64,000 bases of DNA from Capitulum mitella (Eukaryota; Arthropoda; Thecostraca; Pollicipedomorpha; Pollicipedidae): assembly GCA_030062745.1 (NCBI GenBank), contig CP099842.1, forward strand, positions 22,725,822-22,789,821, read 5' to 3'. The number at the start of each line of letters is the position of its first letter. Within the stretch, counting starts at the first letter, position 1. Under the pieces are notes generated by a model, which saw only the letters and a program-made list of their open reading frames with translations, was not told where the DNA came from and ran no database searches. The position numbers were made by a program, and so were the translations under genes. Below are positions 14,591 to 27,900 of this stretch, piece by piece.

Positions 14591-17250
14591 TCAAAAAATG
14601 TCCGTCACGCGCTCCCACGGGGCCGGCCGCGCGGGGGGCGAGCGCTCCACTGACTCAACGGCGTGTAACGGCGCCCGTCCTGGGTCGCAGGGTGCACTGT
14701 GCCGGGTTAGCACGCGGGACGCCGGCCTGAGGCCCAGCGTCCGCAGGCCGTCCGGACGCCCTTGGTTGCAGCTGCCGGGCGCCACGGGCCACGGGCCCCG
14801 TGACATCACCGTGGACGTCGCGGGGCGCCTCCGGCACGGAGAACGCCGGCGGCAGCAGCAGCAAGGCGCCGGCGGCGCGTAGCTGTCTCGCTTGGAGGCT
14901 TTTTTCGGTGAAAAAAGCTCAAGCATGTGACAGGCGGTTAGTTGTGCTACTCGTTTGACGACATTCGTGTACTCGTTAACCCTGAGATCCATTGCAATTG
15001 GCTGGGTGTCGCCATCTCCGTTTTGGCACGGTTGCCGTGCGGTATCCGGGAAAAAAAAACAGAGGCAGGCCACGTGGCCTCGGGCTCTGGACGCTGCCGT
15101 GCGTCTGCCGGCGAGGAAGGAGGACGACGGAGGAGGGCGCAGGCGGCTGGAAATTTGGATACCGGACGGGGAGGAGCTCGGAGCGAGTTGGGCTGACCAG
15201 TAGGCGCTTCCTGACGTTCAGAGCTTCCGCTGTGCGAACGCAGAATGAGTGCTGATGCTTGGCGGCTCAGCCGCCACAGAAAAATTCTTCCCCGCTGCCT
15301 CCGATAAGATAACATGCCGGACCGTGGCCGAGCGGGCGGCGGGCCATGAGAAAAACCGGCGCGGCCCGCCGCCGTCCGGCGCTGCTCAAACTGGCGGTGA
15401 GCTCAGCGGCGGGCAGAGTCAACACGGCCGGCGGTGCTGTGTCACCGGCCGCCGCGCGCCGACCTCTCATGAATGGAGCCGCGGCGCCGGTCGGCCGACC
15501 GCGGCAGATATGGCCACCGTGAGCCAACAAGCGCCAGACGGGACGGCGCGCGCGCGCCCGCGGCACCGCCGACTATCTCGGAATACACGCGGCTACGGCC
15601 GCTGAAGCGTCGCCGACCACGCGGCGGGGTAGTACCGGGGGCAACGGAGCGGTGCCGGGAGCAATTTCACTGAATTTAGATACAGTGGGCAATTTGACCC
15701 TGCAGGACGTGACCTAAATCAGAAGTACGGCGGTACCGAGGGTAACTCAAGCCAACAGGCAACGTTCACTAGAACAGGGTGTCATGATAGTGCGGAATTT
15801 TGGTGGTTTTCGACGTCAGCTGACGATTCAAAGGCTTTGGCAGACCTCGTTTAGGTAATATTGTGGCAATTTTGTTGACGTGATCGACGTGTACTGAAAA
15901 TTTGTGTTTTGACAGCGCCGCTGGAAAGCTAACTCGAGGAACTGGGATTCTGGGGACCGTTGGCGAAAGACGACAAAATATTTCTACTCAAACAGGCTCT
16001 GGTATCCCGAGTGTTATTCTTATAATTAGTGTTAGTGAGTGCGCACAGGTGAACGCCGGCGGCGTAGGATTAGTGAGTTAGCGGGAATAAACAAATAAAG
16101 CTTGTACCAAAACTGTGCAACACCATTGGACCAGCAGATGGGCGCAAAAGTAAAAACAGTATCTTAAAAAGCAGCTTACCTCTATATAATACATGTGGCG
16201 AGCCGATGCCAGGGCGCGATTAAAACGGGTACCGAGCCCGACAAAACTACCGCGGAACAACTCACACTTGCAGAACGGGGCGACCGCGAACGCGCTGCGC
16301 GAGGCGCGAGATGAATACTTCCACTGGGCTAGGGGCGAGATGAGTGCTTCCAGCGCACGGGACGAGATGACGCGCGGAGCGGCGCCGGAGCCGGGCGTGC
16401 CGCTGGCGGCGTGGAATGCGTCGATCACAGCGACATGCGTATTGCACACAGATTGGCACGGTTGCGTTACGACCGAATGGGAATGAACGGGCGCGCCTGT
16501 CGGCCGAAGCTCGCAGTCCCGAGTGCAGTGAGTATTGGGCGGCTCCGGGGAGCGGCGGCGACGCAGCGCGGCGCGGCGGGGTCGCGGTCGGCCCGGTCGT
16601 GATCCGGCCCGGCCGGGCCCGGCCCGGTCAGGCCCGGTCAGCCGGGGGGCGCGGCGGCGACTGGGCGGCGGGGCGGCGGCGCGCTCGCTGGCGCGCCGGG
16701 CGCCGGCGGTCGGTCGACGGGCGCGGCTCGCCGTCGCCGGCCGGCACTGGACGGAGACATACTGCGCAGGGCGCGTACGTCGCGGGCCGGACACTATACG
16801 GAGGGCGTCCGTACGTGGTGCGCCGGCCCGGCACGAAAAGCGGCGTCATTACCGCCGCGGGAGTACAGTGCGGCGCGGCGACGGCGGCGGCGGCGGCCCG
16901 GCGGCCCTGCGGCGGCGCCCGGCGCGGCCAGGGGCGGCGGCGGCCGCGGCGGCGTCCGGTCGCGGCGGCGCCCCGCAGGCGATACCTGGCGCCTGACGGA
17001 GGCCGGGACCGCGGACGGCGGCGGGGATCAGGCGGCGTCAGCCCGCGGTGACCTGGGGTCAGCGCGGGCCTCATACGGCCGGCGGCAGGGCAAAGGGACG
17101 GTTCCGCGGGAACGCGGCCCACCCCACCCTGCCCCGGCTGAGGCCGCCCGACGGGGACGACGAGACCTCGTCGACCACTGCTGGGTCGGCGGCTGACATC
17201 GGCGTGGTATTCCGATGAACTGCACACTTCGGACACTGTGGCAACGATAA
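14591..17250. promoter_or_regulatory. Series of CpG islands downstream of the KLF gene
   Basis: CpG-dense blocks lie at about 14.60-14.88, 15.06-15.64 and 16.19-17.20 kb, separated by ordinary sequence. Long frames here (e.g. 16794-16078 minus) are Arg/Pro/Ala-rich and compositionally driven. They may mark promoters or first exons of a neighbouring gene or a regulatory cluster; no exon could be assigned. Confidence 0.4.
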
Positions 17251-17632
17251 CATGGCACAATTGTGATGGCACGTGAGAGTAGCGACGTTTGAAGTCTTTG
17301 ATTTCGTTTGATATGGAGCTAAGTCAGACCATCGTTTTAGACACTATGGCTGGAGGAACGGAAAGCCAAAACGCTCGCGCTTCCAGCTACCTCTGCCCCT
17401 CTCGACTTCCAGAACCTATCATTCGCACCTCCACGCAAAGCGACTAAGCTACAATCCTCTACCAGGCCCGCGGATTTCACTCGACATCGCGGGTGCATTC
17501 ATGGCTCGCACACAACCTACGTTAAACCTGGCCGCTCCGGCGAGTTTTCTCGCAGCGGAGCGCGCTCGTTCCACGCGCAGGACCTCGGCGCAGTTGGGCG
17601 CGGTCGTCTGCGCGGTCGACTCCCAGCTCGGG

Positions 17633-17823
17633 CTACTTCTTCGCCTTGGGCTCGTGGCGTTTTCTGTGCAGCGCCAGGTGGTCGGAGCGACCGAACGCCC
17701 GGTGGCAGGTCTTGCAGACGAACGGCTTGGCGCCCGTGTGCTTACGCACGTGGCGGGTCAGCTCGTCCGAGCGGGCGAAGCTCCAGTTGCAGCTCTCCCA
17801 GGAGCACAGGTACGGCTTCTCGC
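17633..17823 (-). CDS. dar1/KLF5-like: KLF5-like exon 4 (zinc fingers 2 and 3, stop)
   Basis: The acceptor TTCACAG opens on EKPYLC. Finger 2 has [10 protein letters not shown] and finger 3 has [14 protein letters not shown]. The protein ends six residues after the last zinc-binding His (EPKAKK) at TAG, typical of KLFs. FG instead of the common FS before RSDHL is a small deviation. Confidence 0.95.
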
Positions 17824-20800
17824 CTGTGAACGAAGGCGCCGCCTGTCAGACGATTTTGGCCTTTACATAGGGGTACTTTGGGTTTCGGGTCTTCAGCGAC
17901 AGCGCGGTCCGCCGTGCTTTTCCAGTTGCAACCGTGGTGTCGACATATCGTGACCAAGAGCACAATATAGGGCATCACCTTCAGCGAGGGCTCTACTACA
18001 TTCCGGCAGGAAAGCGCGTTTTACCCTCTGGCACTGAAACTCCCATTTCTCTATACGCCGTCGCGCGCAATGCAAAGTTACGTGTATGTGATGCGAAGAT
18101 GTGCATCATAGGTAAGTTTCTGCCCGACGAAATCGCGAACAATCTTTTGTATAATTGCGACCAATGTAAAGAATGTATCATCCTGTTTCTAACCATACTT
18201 TCCACTACTTGATTGTCTAAAAAATAACAACAAAATCGTAACGATAACGTACCACTCAGTAATACCGTGCTGCAGTCGACTGGCGAAGAACAACATTATT
18301 CCGCGGCGGAAAATGTAGTGCCGCTAAGGTTAAGGTTATTGACATCAAGGATGTGTGGACCCTGCATGCATCTTCAAGCGATTAATGACGTCATATACAT
18401 GAAAATTCTAATTTGTTGCCACAAATACTTAACTTAGAACTTAGAACTTAGAGAAACTGCTGAATTATTACGCCATTATACTATTGTATTAGATAATTGT
18501 TGGGATATCTGATATCAGTATTATTACATTATGACATTTAATACTCGTTAGATTACATTAGGTGGCTAGGTTGGGTCGTGCTGGGCTAGGTTAGATAAGG
18601 TTAGGTTAGGTTAGGTTAGGTTAGGTTAGGTTAGGCTAGGCTAGGCTAGGCTAGGCTAGGTTAGGTTAGGTTAGGTTAGGTTAGGTTACTACATTAGGTT
18701 ACGTTAGGCTACTACATTAGATTAGGGTAAATTTTTATTCATTGTTTTATTTCACTTCCTAATATTTTTCAGTTTTGTTCCGTGATTCCTTTTCAGATAT
18801 TTTATTTCGCTGCTTTTTATTTTTATTTTGTATTTTTTAAATTGCAACTTCACTTTTCCATCCTTGTAATATTTTTACTTTTTATGATTATTGTTGTTTG
18901 TTATTATTATTACTACAATTTATTATTATTATTATTATTATTATACATCGATTAACTTTCTATTTTAAAGATAATTTATATCGCATTAGTTATTTCTCTA
19001 ACCTTTTTTATTACTCTTGATTGGACCTTGAGTCCGACCGACGACCAATCAACGCCGAGATCTCACGTAAACAAACTATTCAACGCAGAAACGTCAAAAA
19101 TCCCTACGCGAGCGTCTGGCGGTTAGCATACCAGTGACGACGCAATCTGTTTCCGGGGAAACAATGTGTGTTTCAGGTTTTTCCGGCTGAAATCGTAAGT
19201 GCTAGTTATCAGTATTGCATTTGAAGCGCCATGCAACCACTACTACGATTATTTTCCCTCGAAGTAAGCGCTCGGTCAAAATCTTACTGTTGACCGAAGT
19301 ATATGATATTGTGAGTTTCGTCATGTTCAGTCTAAGTATGCCGATGTTTGTGATGGTTTGCCAGCGTGGTGTGCAAATAAATGTTCTTCTCACTAAAACA
19401 AAACTTTCATGCAATTTTTTCGTCGCACGACGTTCGTTTCATTTTGTTTTCTTATTTAATGCAGACGTGGATAAACAAAATGGATTCGGGTATCATCCCG
19501 TTTCCCGCATTGTTTATACGTCGAAGAGCAGGATTGCACCCAGGATTTATCAGAGGGGGAAGCGGAGGTGAAAGAAATGTATGGGATAACAGCAGTCCTT
19601 TTCCCTTCAACTGTCTGGGCCGAACTCGAGGGTCCCCTCGGATGCGCCTTTGTCTAACGGTCACCTCAGCGTTGATCGTGATGATGGCTGTCATGACCAC
19701 GCTCTCCTAAATCTAATGATCCGGTTCAATATGATAAGTTTTCACGTGCTATGCCGGAATTCATATGCAGTTAAGATGATACATAGTGCTTATTTCTAAC
19801 ATCTGTGTCGACATCGCAATCATAACAGAATGATTTATACATAGCGTTTTATAACATATAACATCACATTCGAATAACGCAACATTAAAATAACATATGG
19901 CAGTGGTTTTTTGGGACGGATGTGGTCTTTCGACCCCAGTGACACGTATTTCAGACAACCCACATAAATAAACAGCAGTCGCCAAACGTTGCACGCTGCA
20001 GGGACGACGCTGCCGCTCGTTCCACTAACAGACCACAAAATATAAATAAACACCGAGTCACAAACAAGCTCGGCGGACACCAGGTCCCCCAGCGGCGGCA
20101 TGCAGTTCCAACTCGCGGCAGTATCTCGAGTTTTCAACTGATTTGGAGCGCACTTCAGCAGAGAAAGGCAAGCACCACAACGGTAGAATGGGATGGTGGG
20201 ACGGAATGGTCAGATGGGAGGCGACCAGACCCGCAACGTTTTGGAATTTCACGTTTAGGTCTTCGGGCATTGCGCGGGAAGGCGCCCTTCAATATAGAAA
20301 GGCCTTTTCTCGGTTCTGAAGTCCTGAGAGCCCCTGAACGAGTGGCTGGCAAGCATGACGCTGACGACATTGACTCATGACCCCTTTACGATTTTCATGG
20401 CAATGATACGCCAAACTGCGACCCGGGTCAACCGCCTTGCCAAATTACCTTCGGCCCGTTATCGATCCTCAGCCTAATGATAGCGTACACCGTGACGTAC
20501 CACCAGAACCAATGAAAGACGAACACACGCCATGGTTTGCGCGTTTTACCAAAGCACAACCATCATCTAACGCACATCGCGCAAAATCTGCCGTTTTCTG
20601 ACCAGCGCAAACGATTTCTCCCGGTACGTCCTAACCACCCCGCCTCCTCCCCGGCCGCCCGGTCCACGGTCCCCTCCGCGGCCATCACCACGCGCCGATC
20701 GCGCCGTCAGGCCGGCCGGTCGACCGCGGCGGTCCGGCGGGCCTCGGCAGGCCTCGGCGGCGGCGGCGGCGGCGGCCGCTGCAGCCGCTCGCTCGCGCCG

Positions 20801-23800
20801 CCGGCCGACCGCTGACATCACCGCCGCGGAATGTGGCTGCTCCGGCCGCTCTCTCGGCGGCCGGCGCCGGCGGCCGCCGCGCGCCGCATACGCCACCGCG
20901 CGGCCAGCGCGGTGCGCCGCCCCCGGCCGCCGGCGGTGGAGCGCCGCCGACGAGGTGTCGGGACTAGAGCGATAACCGGCCCGGTGACCAGACTGGTAAA
21001 CAGGCCGGAAACCAGACTAGTCGCCGGGCGGTAGCCAGGCCGGAGACCTGACTGGTAACCAAGCTGGTAAACATGTTAGGCGGGGGAGATGAGTCCACTG
21101 AACTAATGGCGCGCAGGAGATGGCGTTAATGAGACACGCTGGCGAGGGACTGCTGAGGTGTGGTATTTGGGTAATGATCGGGGAATCAGGGAAGCCACGA
21201 AACGAGATAATGACCTGTTATTACATCCCAATGGATACCAAGTCAACTCGAGACGCGCAGGAGCACTATCGGAGAGCTATAATGCCAGTTTGGTTGTTTG
21301 TGTCCCGCGGATGACATCACGGAAAAATTCACCCTGCATGTACAGACACCTCTGTTTCGGCATGATTCAGCCTATGCAATATGCTTACCATGAGCATTAG
21401 CATGACGTAGGCCTGGACAAGGAGTCACCGTTGTCCACAGAAGGCAAAGTCAAACTGTAATGCATCAGCCTGAGGATTTGCTTTCCATCAGTACTGGTTG
21501 CGAATTGAGCGAACATATAATTAAAAGAACGAAAATACGCAAACTGTGCTGAAATCAGCATCGCGAAAATTGTGACAGACATAGGGCGTCAATGAATTAG
21601 CGCTGCTGTTGCATTAGTGCTGCTTATCTTGTATCAGTGCTCCGAAAGCTCAGTGACTGTTGTAGGCCAGCAGCCATTTTCCTTTATTCATCGTTTATTT
21701 TTCACCTTTCCAGCAGACATATCAGAATGACAATACAAAATATTAATTCCGCCCAATGCTAAAAGCTAAGCTTTCTGCGAAGCCTGACGCTTTCCCACTG
21801 TCTGCAAACGAACGCATGGGATCGAGGTCGCATTGCCTAATGATAGGCACCCGATCAATTTCCAGGCGCAAGCGGGTCGCTGCGCCGGCGAACCGGCGCG
21901 GTGGACATTAATAAACGTTCCCGCGGCGTTCGCGGGCGAACGGCACGCTTTCGCGGACCGTCCGAAGGCGCTGGCGTCGCGCCTAAGCTCACGCCGGCTG
22001 TCGGAAGACAAAACAGCTCATGTCGAAACCGCTGACAAATACATGCGCGGCGGGCGGCGCTTCCACCTGGGCCGCTGCCCGGCGCCTGGATGCCCGGCGA
22101 GAAAGTCGGCGGCGCCGTCGAGCCTCTGCACGGCTGCCGCCGCCGGTGCAGCGAGCGGCCGCCGGCCGAACACCTGGCCGGGCCGGCCTGACCGGTGCCA
22201 TTAGCGGCTCGGCGCTCCGTGCCCGTCGATCGGACGATCCGCCATAACCCGACCGCGATACCCTGCCGTCGTCGGCCACGGGCCACGGGCCCGGCGGCCG
22301 GTGCCAGCCGGTCCCGCGCGGCCCATCTTTCCGTGACATACGCTAGCTAAGCCCCGCCGGCAGGCGCTTCCCGGAACCGGTCCAGCCGTGCTCGTGTGCG
22401 CCGAGCAATGACGCAACACGCTCCCAGAAGTGCATTTTTGGGGCAAAACGGGCATGGCATTTTGCGCTTTTTCGCATTTTACGCTTTGACTTCCAGAAGC
22501 TTTCACGCTCACAGGATCCAGCGTTTTTGCATGGGACCTGTTGGCGCTGCAGCAACTGCAAATCACGCTTCCAGCGTTGCCTGCTGAAGCGTGCGGAATA
22601 AATCAAACGTGCCTTGCATGACCGAATGCTAAATGATAAGCAGCCAGTGGAGGGGGAGACGGAGGGGTGACCAGTTCTGTGGCGAGCTGATGGTCACGGG
22701 GCGGTGTCGTGTCGTGAGGCAGGAGACAGCAACAGGTAGCTGGGAGGTTAAGATCGGAAATCGGAGACGCCACAGGCGCGCGGAAATTCCCAGACGAGGG
22801 ATTGGTTATCGGCGATCTCACTGTGCGAGGACCACATTTCCCCCACCCCCCAGGCAGCACCAGCAGATAGTATAGGCGTCCTGTTTAATACGTGATCATT
22901 GCACGACAAGAAATCGTTCACAAGGGTGCTAAAAGCGATGCTAAGCTTTATTCCCCAGGGTGAATCCTATTTTCAGACGCAATTTTCCGAAAAATATGAG
23001 TACTACAAAACTCCAAAAAAAGTTGATTTGATGATCGAGCAGTCTGACATGAAAGGAACAAGAGCAGGACTTATTGGATATGTATCATAACATTTTGACG
23101 AGGCCCCAATGTTTGGGAGTACCAAGAACGAAATAAACGCATGGGAGGATTTAAGGTTGGGGAAAGTGGAGCCACAACTCAAAATATGACAGACATGAAA
23201 CCTCCTGATCCCTTAGCGGAGCAAGCACGCACACCAGTCCCCCTGGATATAAAATGAAAATTACGTTGGAGTTGAAGGAGCGAGTTAACAATCCATGGTC
23301 GCGAGACATAATATTTAAGAATTTAAGAAATAAGAATTTAAGACATAATATACATAATATTCCGACGACAAAAAACGATGGACAGAGTACCTCGATCTCC
23401 AAGGATGACAGAGGTCCTTCAAGCATTAATCATTACACTCAAGAAACAATACCAGCTCTGAACAAACCAGACTAAACGCAAAGAGTTTGTTATTTAACTC
23501 GGAATACATCACGGCTTGCTGTTGGAAGAAGCAACAGCTGTGTCAACGCAGCATACGCAAAGACGCTCCAGTTCGTTGTGGGAAAGCCCGGCGACTGCAA
23601 ATCCCAACATTTAACGGCAAGACGCAGCGCTACAGCTTACCTGTGTGTGTGCGCTGATGTGCCTTCAGGTGCGAACTCTTCGTGTATACCTTTGTGCAGC
23701 CTGCAAATGCAAGAACGTCATTTAGAATTGGCGTCGTGCTCATGCGGCACTTGGCATGTCAATGGCGGATCCAGCCGGCCCGTTCGGGAGGGCCAATAGG

Positions 23801-24961
23801 AGTTTAAACAGAGAACATTTTGAAACCAATAGGAGACAAAATACCTACGCCATAGAAATACTTCAGTCCACTTCATTGCCAGAATGACTGTTCTCGTTCT
23901 GCGCTATTGCTCTACAATACCTACACTTTACGAAAATACATAATGTTTTGACCTTTGAAAGTTTGGGCAAATTGCCTTCTTGCCCCCCTCCCCCCACTCC
24001 CTCCTTGTCAACGTCACTGCACATGAAACTGCAAAACAAGTCCAATTTGAATTCGGCGACGCTTTTTTCAAAACATGTTAACCACAGGAGATTTAAACAA
24101 CCAGTGTAGCGTGCGTGACTATGCCAGAGGAGGCAATTCTGAACACTTCAACGAGAGCGCTGCAATAAAGACATTCCTAAATCCATTCCATTCCTAATGC
24201 GCCAAACACGACACAGCGGAATGCAGACATAGTTCATAATATCCCGTCCAATACAGTAAAACTTGTCCAGGAATTTCTGTCCGGGTGCGAAACATCCGAG
24301 TCAGCTGATGCAGCAGAACGCCGCAGAAACTCCGAGTTCCTCACGTGCGCGAATGCGCCGGCACGCTCGCCAGTCGCATACAGGGGCCTGACTGTCGGCC
24401 GAATACCGCCCGCTATCTTCCCGCCGAGTGGTCCGACCAGAACAAACAGATACGGCTCCGATTATTTATCCAACGCAAACCGGGCTATTTGACGCGGGGC
24501 CCCGGACGGACCGACGGACGGCCGCGGCGGCGCCGGCGGGACACGTACCGGTGAACAGGCAGCGGTGTATCCGGCGCTTCTCCAGCTCGGGGTTGTTGCG
24601 GCGGTTGTAGCGGCGCGGCTCGGCGCCGGGCGGCGCGCCGCCGGCCGCCTGCGCCGGGATCGTCGGCACGGTGAGCTGGCGGCCGTCGGCGGCCATCAGC
24701 GGGTGCGGCGCCCAGCCGAGCGGCTGGCCGCGGTAGGGCGGCGGCGGCGTGCGGCGGCCCTGCGCCAGCTGCTCCGGACTGCCCGAGCCCGGGTCCGAGT
24801 GCGGCGGCGTCGGCGGCAGGTAGCACCGCAGCGGGAACGGCGCGCCGCCGCCGCCGCCGCCGCCGTAGCCGGCCGCGCCGAAGCCGGCCGCGTACGGCGC
24901 GCCGTAGCCGGGCGCGGCGGCCGGCCGCGGCGCGCCCGGCTCGCACTTGATGTGCGACAGC

Positions 24962-24997
<36 letters not shown>

Positions 24998-27900
24998 ACG
25001 GCCGGCGCCGCGAACTCGAAGCGCGGCTCGTGCTCGAGGCAGCCGGAGAGCAGGGCCAGCGGCTCGGCCGCGCCCGCCGCCAGGCCGGCCAGCGGCGCCT
25101 CCTCCGGCTCGGGCTTGACGAACACGTCGTCCTCGTCCGTGCGGCCGTGCAGCGCCGACAGGATCGCCGCCGTCGTCGTCGTGAACGACGAGCGCCGCCG
25201 CGCCGCCGACGTGAAGAACTCGTCGATCTGGGAGGCGGACTCGCGGCGCGGCTGCTCCGACATGTCCATGTACATGTGCTCGGGGAGAGGTTCGAGCTCG
25301 GCCGACTCGGACGGCTCCAGTCTTGGCGGGCCCCAGTTTTTCTGGAGCAGCGCGCTCATCTCGTCACCGGTCTGGGAAGCAGAGGAGCGGGCGCCGTCAG
25401 CCGCGAAATTATCAGCATTCTCAGGGATTAGCAAGCACGCACTGGAAGAGACGCAGGCCGCGGGCATGCTGCGGTCTTTTCGATTACGTTCAGCGGATTT
25501 CGCTGCTGCAGTGGCCAGTCGCGTGTCATGCAGAAGTTGTGGTCGCGCCAGCCTGGCCGGTAACTGGAATGATTTCTCCGCATTTCAGCTGCAGATTACC
25601 GCTGAACGGTATATGAATGGATAACCAGTCGGTCTCTGTTAATCGGCAAAAATCAGCAAGCTTCACTAGACACCTGGCTCACGAAGGACAAAAGTTGCAT
25701 CAGCCTCCCTGCAATGTTGCCAGACTGCCTCAGAAGGGTTTCACCACGTCGGTGTGCTGCGACCCATATGTTTCTTCACGTCTGTGGCCGTGTTGCCTGG
25801 ATAACTAACTGTCAGCATAAGTACTGTTAATATTATCGTGCTCTCTGCGTTACTCTGCGCTTCCACGCTGCTTTTCTTCCGCGCTACAATCCATTATTGA
25901 TAATCCCCGAGCGCCTCCGTACTTTAAAGAGACTGCCAGACCTACACATACCCAAATCACTTCGACTACCAAGTACCAGCGAATTGGTGCGCTATACGAG
26001 ACACAACCACAGCACTTCGTGTCACAATTTGTACTGAAGATCATGATTTCAGGAACGAAACCCAGAAGTGATCATAGCCTTCCCAGCTTAACTCGTATTG
26101 GTTGTGTTCTGGTTACATGCCATCAAAGCGGATTTCATTTGGTGCGGAGCACTGACCACAGCTGCAGCCAGTCTCGCTGGAACCGAGGACCTTGCCCTTC
26201 GAGATGCCCATCCTAGAGGTTTCCACCGGAGCCGTTGGAGAACGAACTGCCAGAATCACTCGGTTATCATTCGCTCCAAAAAGGCGTTCGACATTAATGT
26301 GGTTTCCCCGTTTCGGCAACAACCAGATGGCGTCGCTGTCGAAAGCCGATTTGGAGTATGGGCAACCAAGTAAGGCAAGCGAGTCAGTTTTCAAGGGGGC
26401 GCAGAAGCTTAGGATAGATTGCTGAGGTATGCTGGACTGAAAAAATGCATCAGTGGGGGTGTCCGAAGTGTTGGAGAGCTCAGGTGTGTCAAGGAAGTTT
26501 CTGGTAACCGGAAAAGCGAGTTATATGTTAGCAATGAAATCATTGAGGTTCTGAATTCGTACCGCAGCCGGTTCTTATGGACGCCAGTTTCCGCCTACAT
26601 CTGCTTATGTCACGTCCATAGAGGACACACACTACTAACCTTCGATAAGCATTCTCAGTCGCCGCTGGCGTGCAAGATGACGCAGTCCACGCGCCGCACG
26701 TTGCGACGTCCAGCGCGCGTGACGAAGACCGTAACTCCGCACACATCACCGGTCCGCTGCCGACCCGCCCAGATCGGTGGGCGAGGTCAGCACAACATCC
26801 GTGTGCTGTTGGCGTGTGAGGCGGGACCAGTTCGTGTCGTGTTTACCCACAGTCGGCCGGCGTGACCCGTCGTATGCGCGTGGAACCAGTCCGTGTAGAG
26901 TTCAGAGGCCGCCGCGACGCCAGCCTCGCGCTCGTCAGCGACTCTCGTGTGTTTGAACAGTGCCGGCCGTCGGCAGACGGACGCCGCACGCCCTCTGCGG
27001 ACAAACCCTGCTGCGCAGAAAGACACTCGAACGAAACGGCTTCTGAACGTACGAAGTCACTGTCGTAAATGAGGCGAGAAACTAATGATCCGTCATTTCT
27101 CGCTTCGTGGAGCGGAAAACGGACTACGCGAGATCAGTCGCCAGTAGATCAAGCCAGGCAGTCTCGAGATATACATGGCGCGTGGCTAGGAGATTATCAA
27201 CATATCGTGCAACAATGAAACTGTAACACGGCGAAGTTACTGCTGTCCCGGAAAATCGCCTAAAAACCTCCATTACATCTCTTCTATCGAGATTTTTTTC
27301 CCCGGTCTTTTATTTCTTAAAAGACCGGGTCGTCGTACAATGCTGATATATCATCCTTACATGTTAACATTACAGCTTTGCATGAACTGCACGGTAAGCG
27401 CGTACTTTTACCAGACGCTTTTTGTGACAATTGACGTCTACTTTATTCAAGTACCACGTAAAATCACCTTTGAAAATCTGCAGATGATGCCCACACCGAT
27501 ATCCTACCAGGCTGTTCAGTCCACTAGGAAGGTACATTCAGCATACCGAGGAGTGTTTTATAACATTGGTAACAAAGCCCGACGTATCACTATCAGTCCA
27601 TATAACCGACCCCAGTCTTCTCTAGCGGTTCCTGGAACCGTGCTGTCCTAATCGCTACGGTCAGATCTTGTATGACGTTGCCTTGAACGAAGATTTGTAA
27701 GTCATCACGAACACAGATCCATAGATTTTTTTTCTTCTGGCGCAGATCCTACACATCATGAAATAAAAAATACCACGCTGATGGCAATCCGCCAAAACAA
27801 AGCGAGGCAATGCAAAGCGGCAATGTATGGTCCTTCCAGGACTGCAAGCTCAACATATTGATTCACTTCGAGGGCAGGTATTTGCAGATGGGTGCGGAAG

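Larger units (their letters stand above)
17824..23640 (-). other. KLF intron 3 (5.8 kb)
   Basis: The intron splits the zinc-finger region between fingers 1 and 2. It contains the TTAGG array (about 18.59-18.69 kb), an AT-rich stretch with an ATT microsatellite (18.9 kb), and two CpG-rich blocks (20.63-21.06 and 21.86-22.37 kb) that could be internal promoters or enhancers. I see no coding exon inside it. Confidence 0.8.

Noticed and set aside
16078..16794. Minus-strand open frame of 238 codons in a CpG island
   Set aside because: Arg/Pro/Ala-rich composition, no domain and no supporting splice context; expected in stop-poor GC-rich DNA.
18590..18687. TTAGG array as a true chromosome end
   Set aside because: Unique-looking sequence and KLF exons continue on both sides, so it is interstitial.
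24565..25431. Long plus-strand open frame (288 codons) across the KLF exon
   Set aside because: It is the antisense shadow of GC-rich KLF exon 2: Arg/Ala-rich and without any domain, while the minus strand gives a coherent KLF protein.
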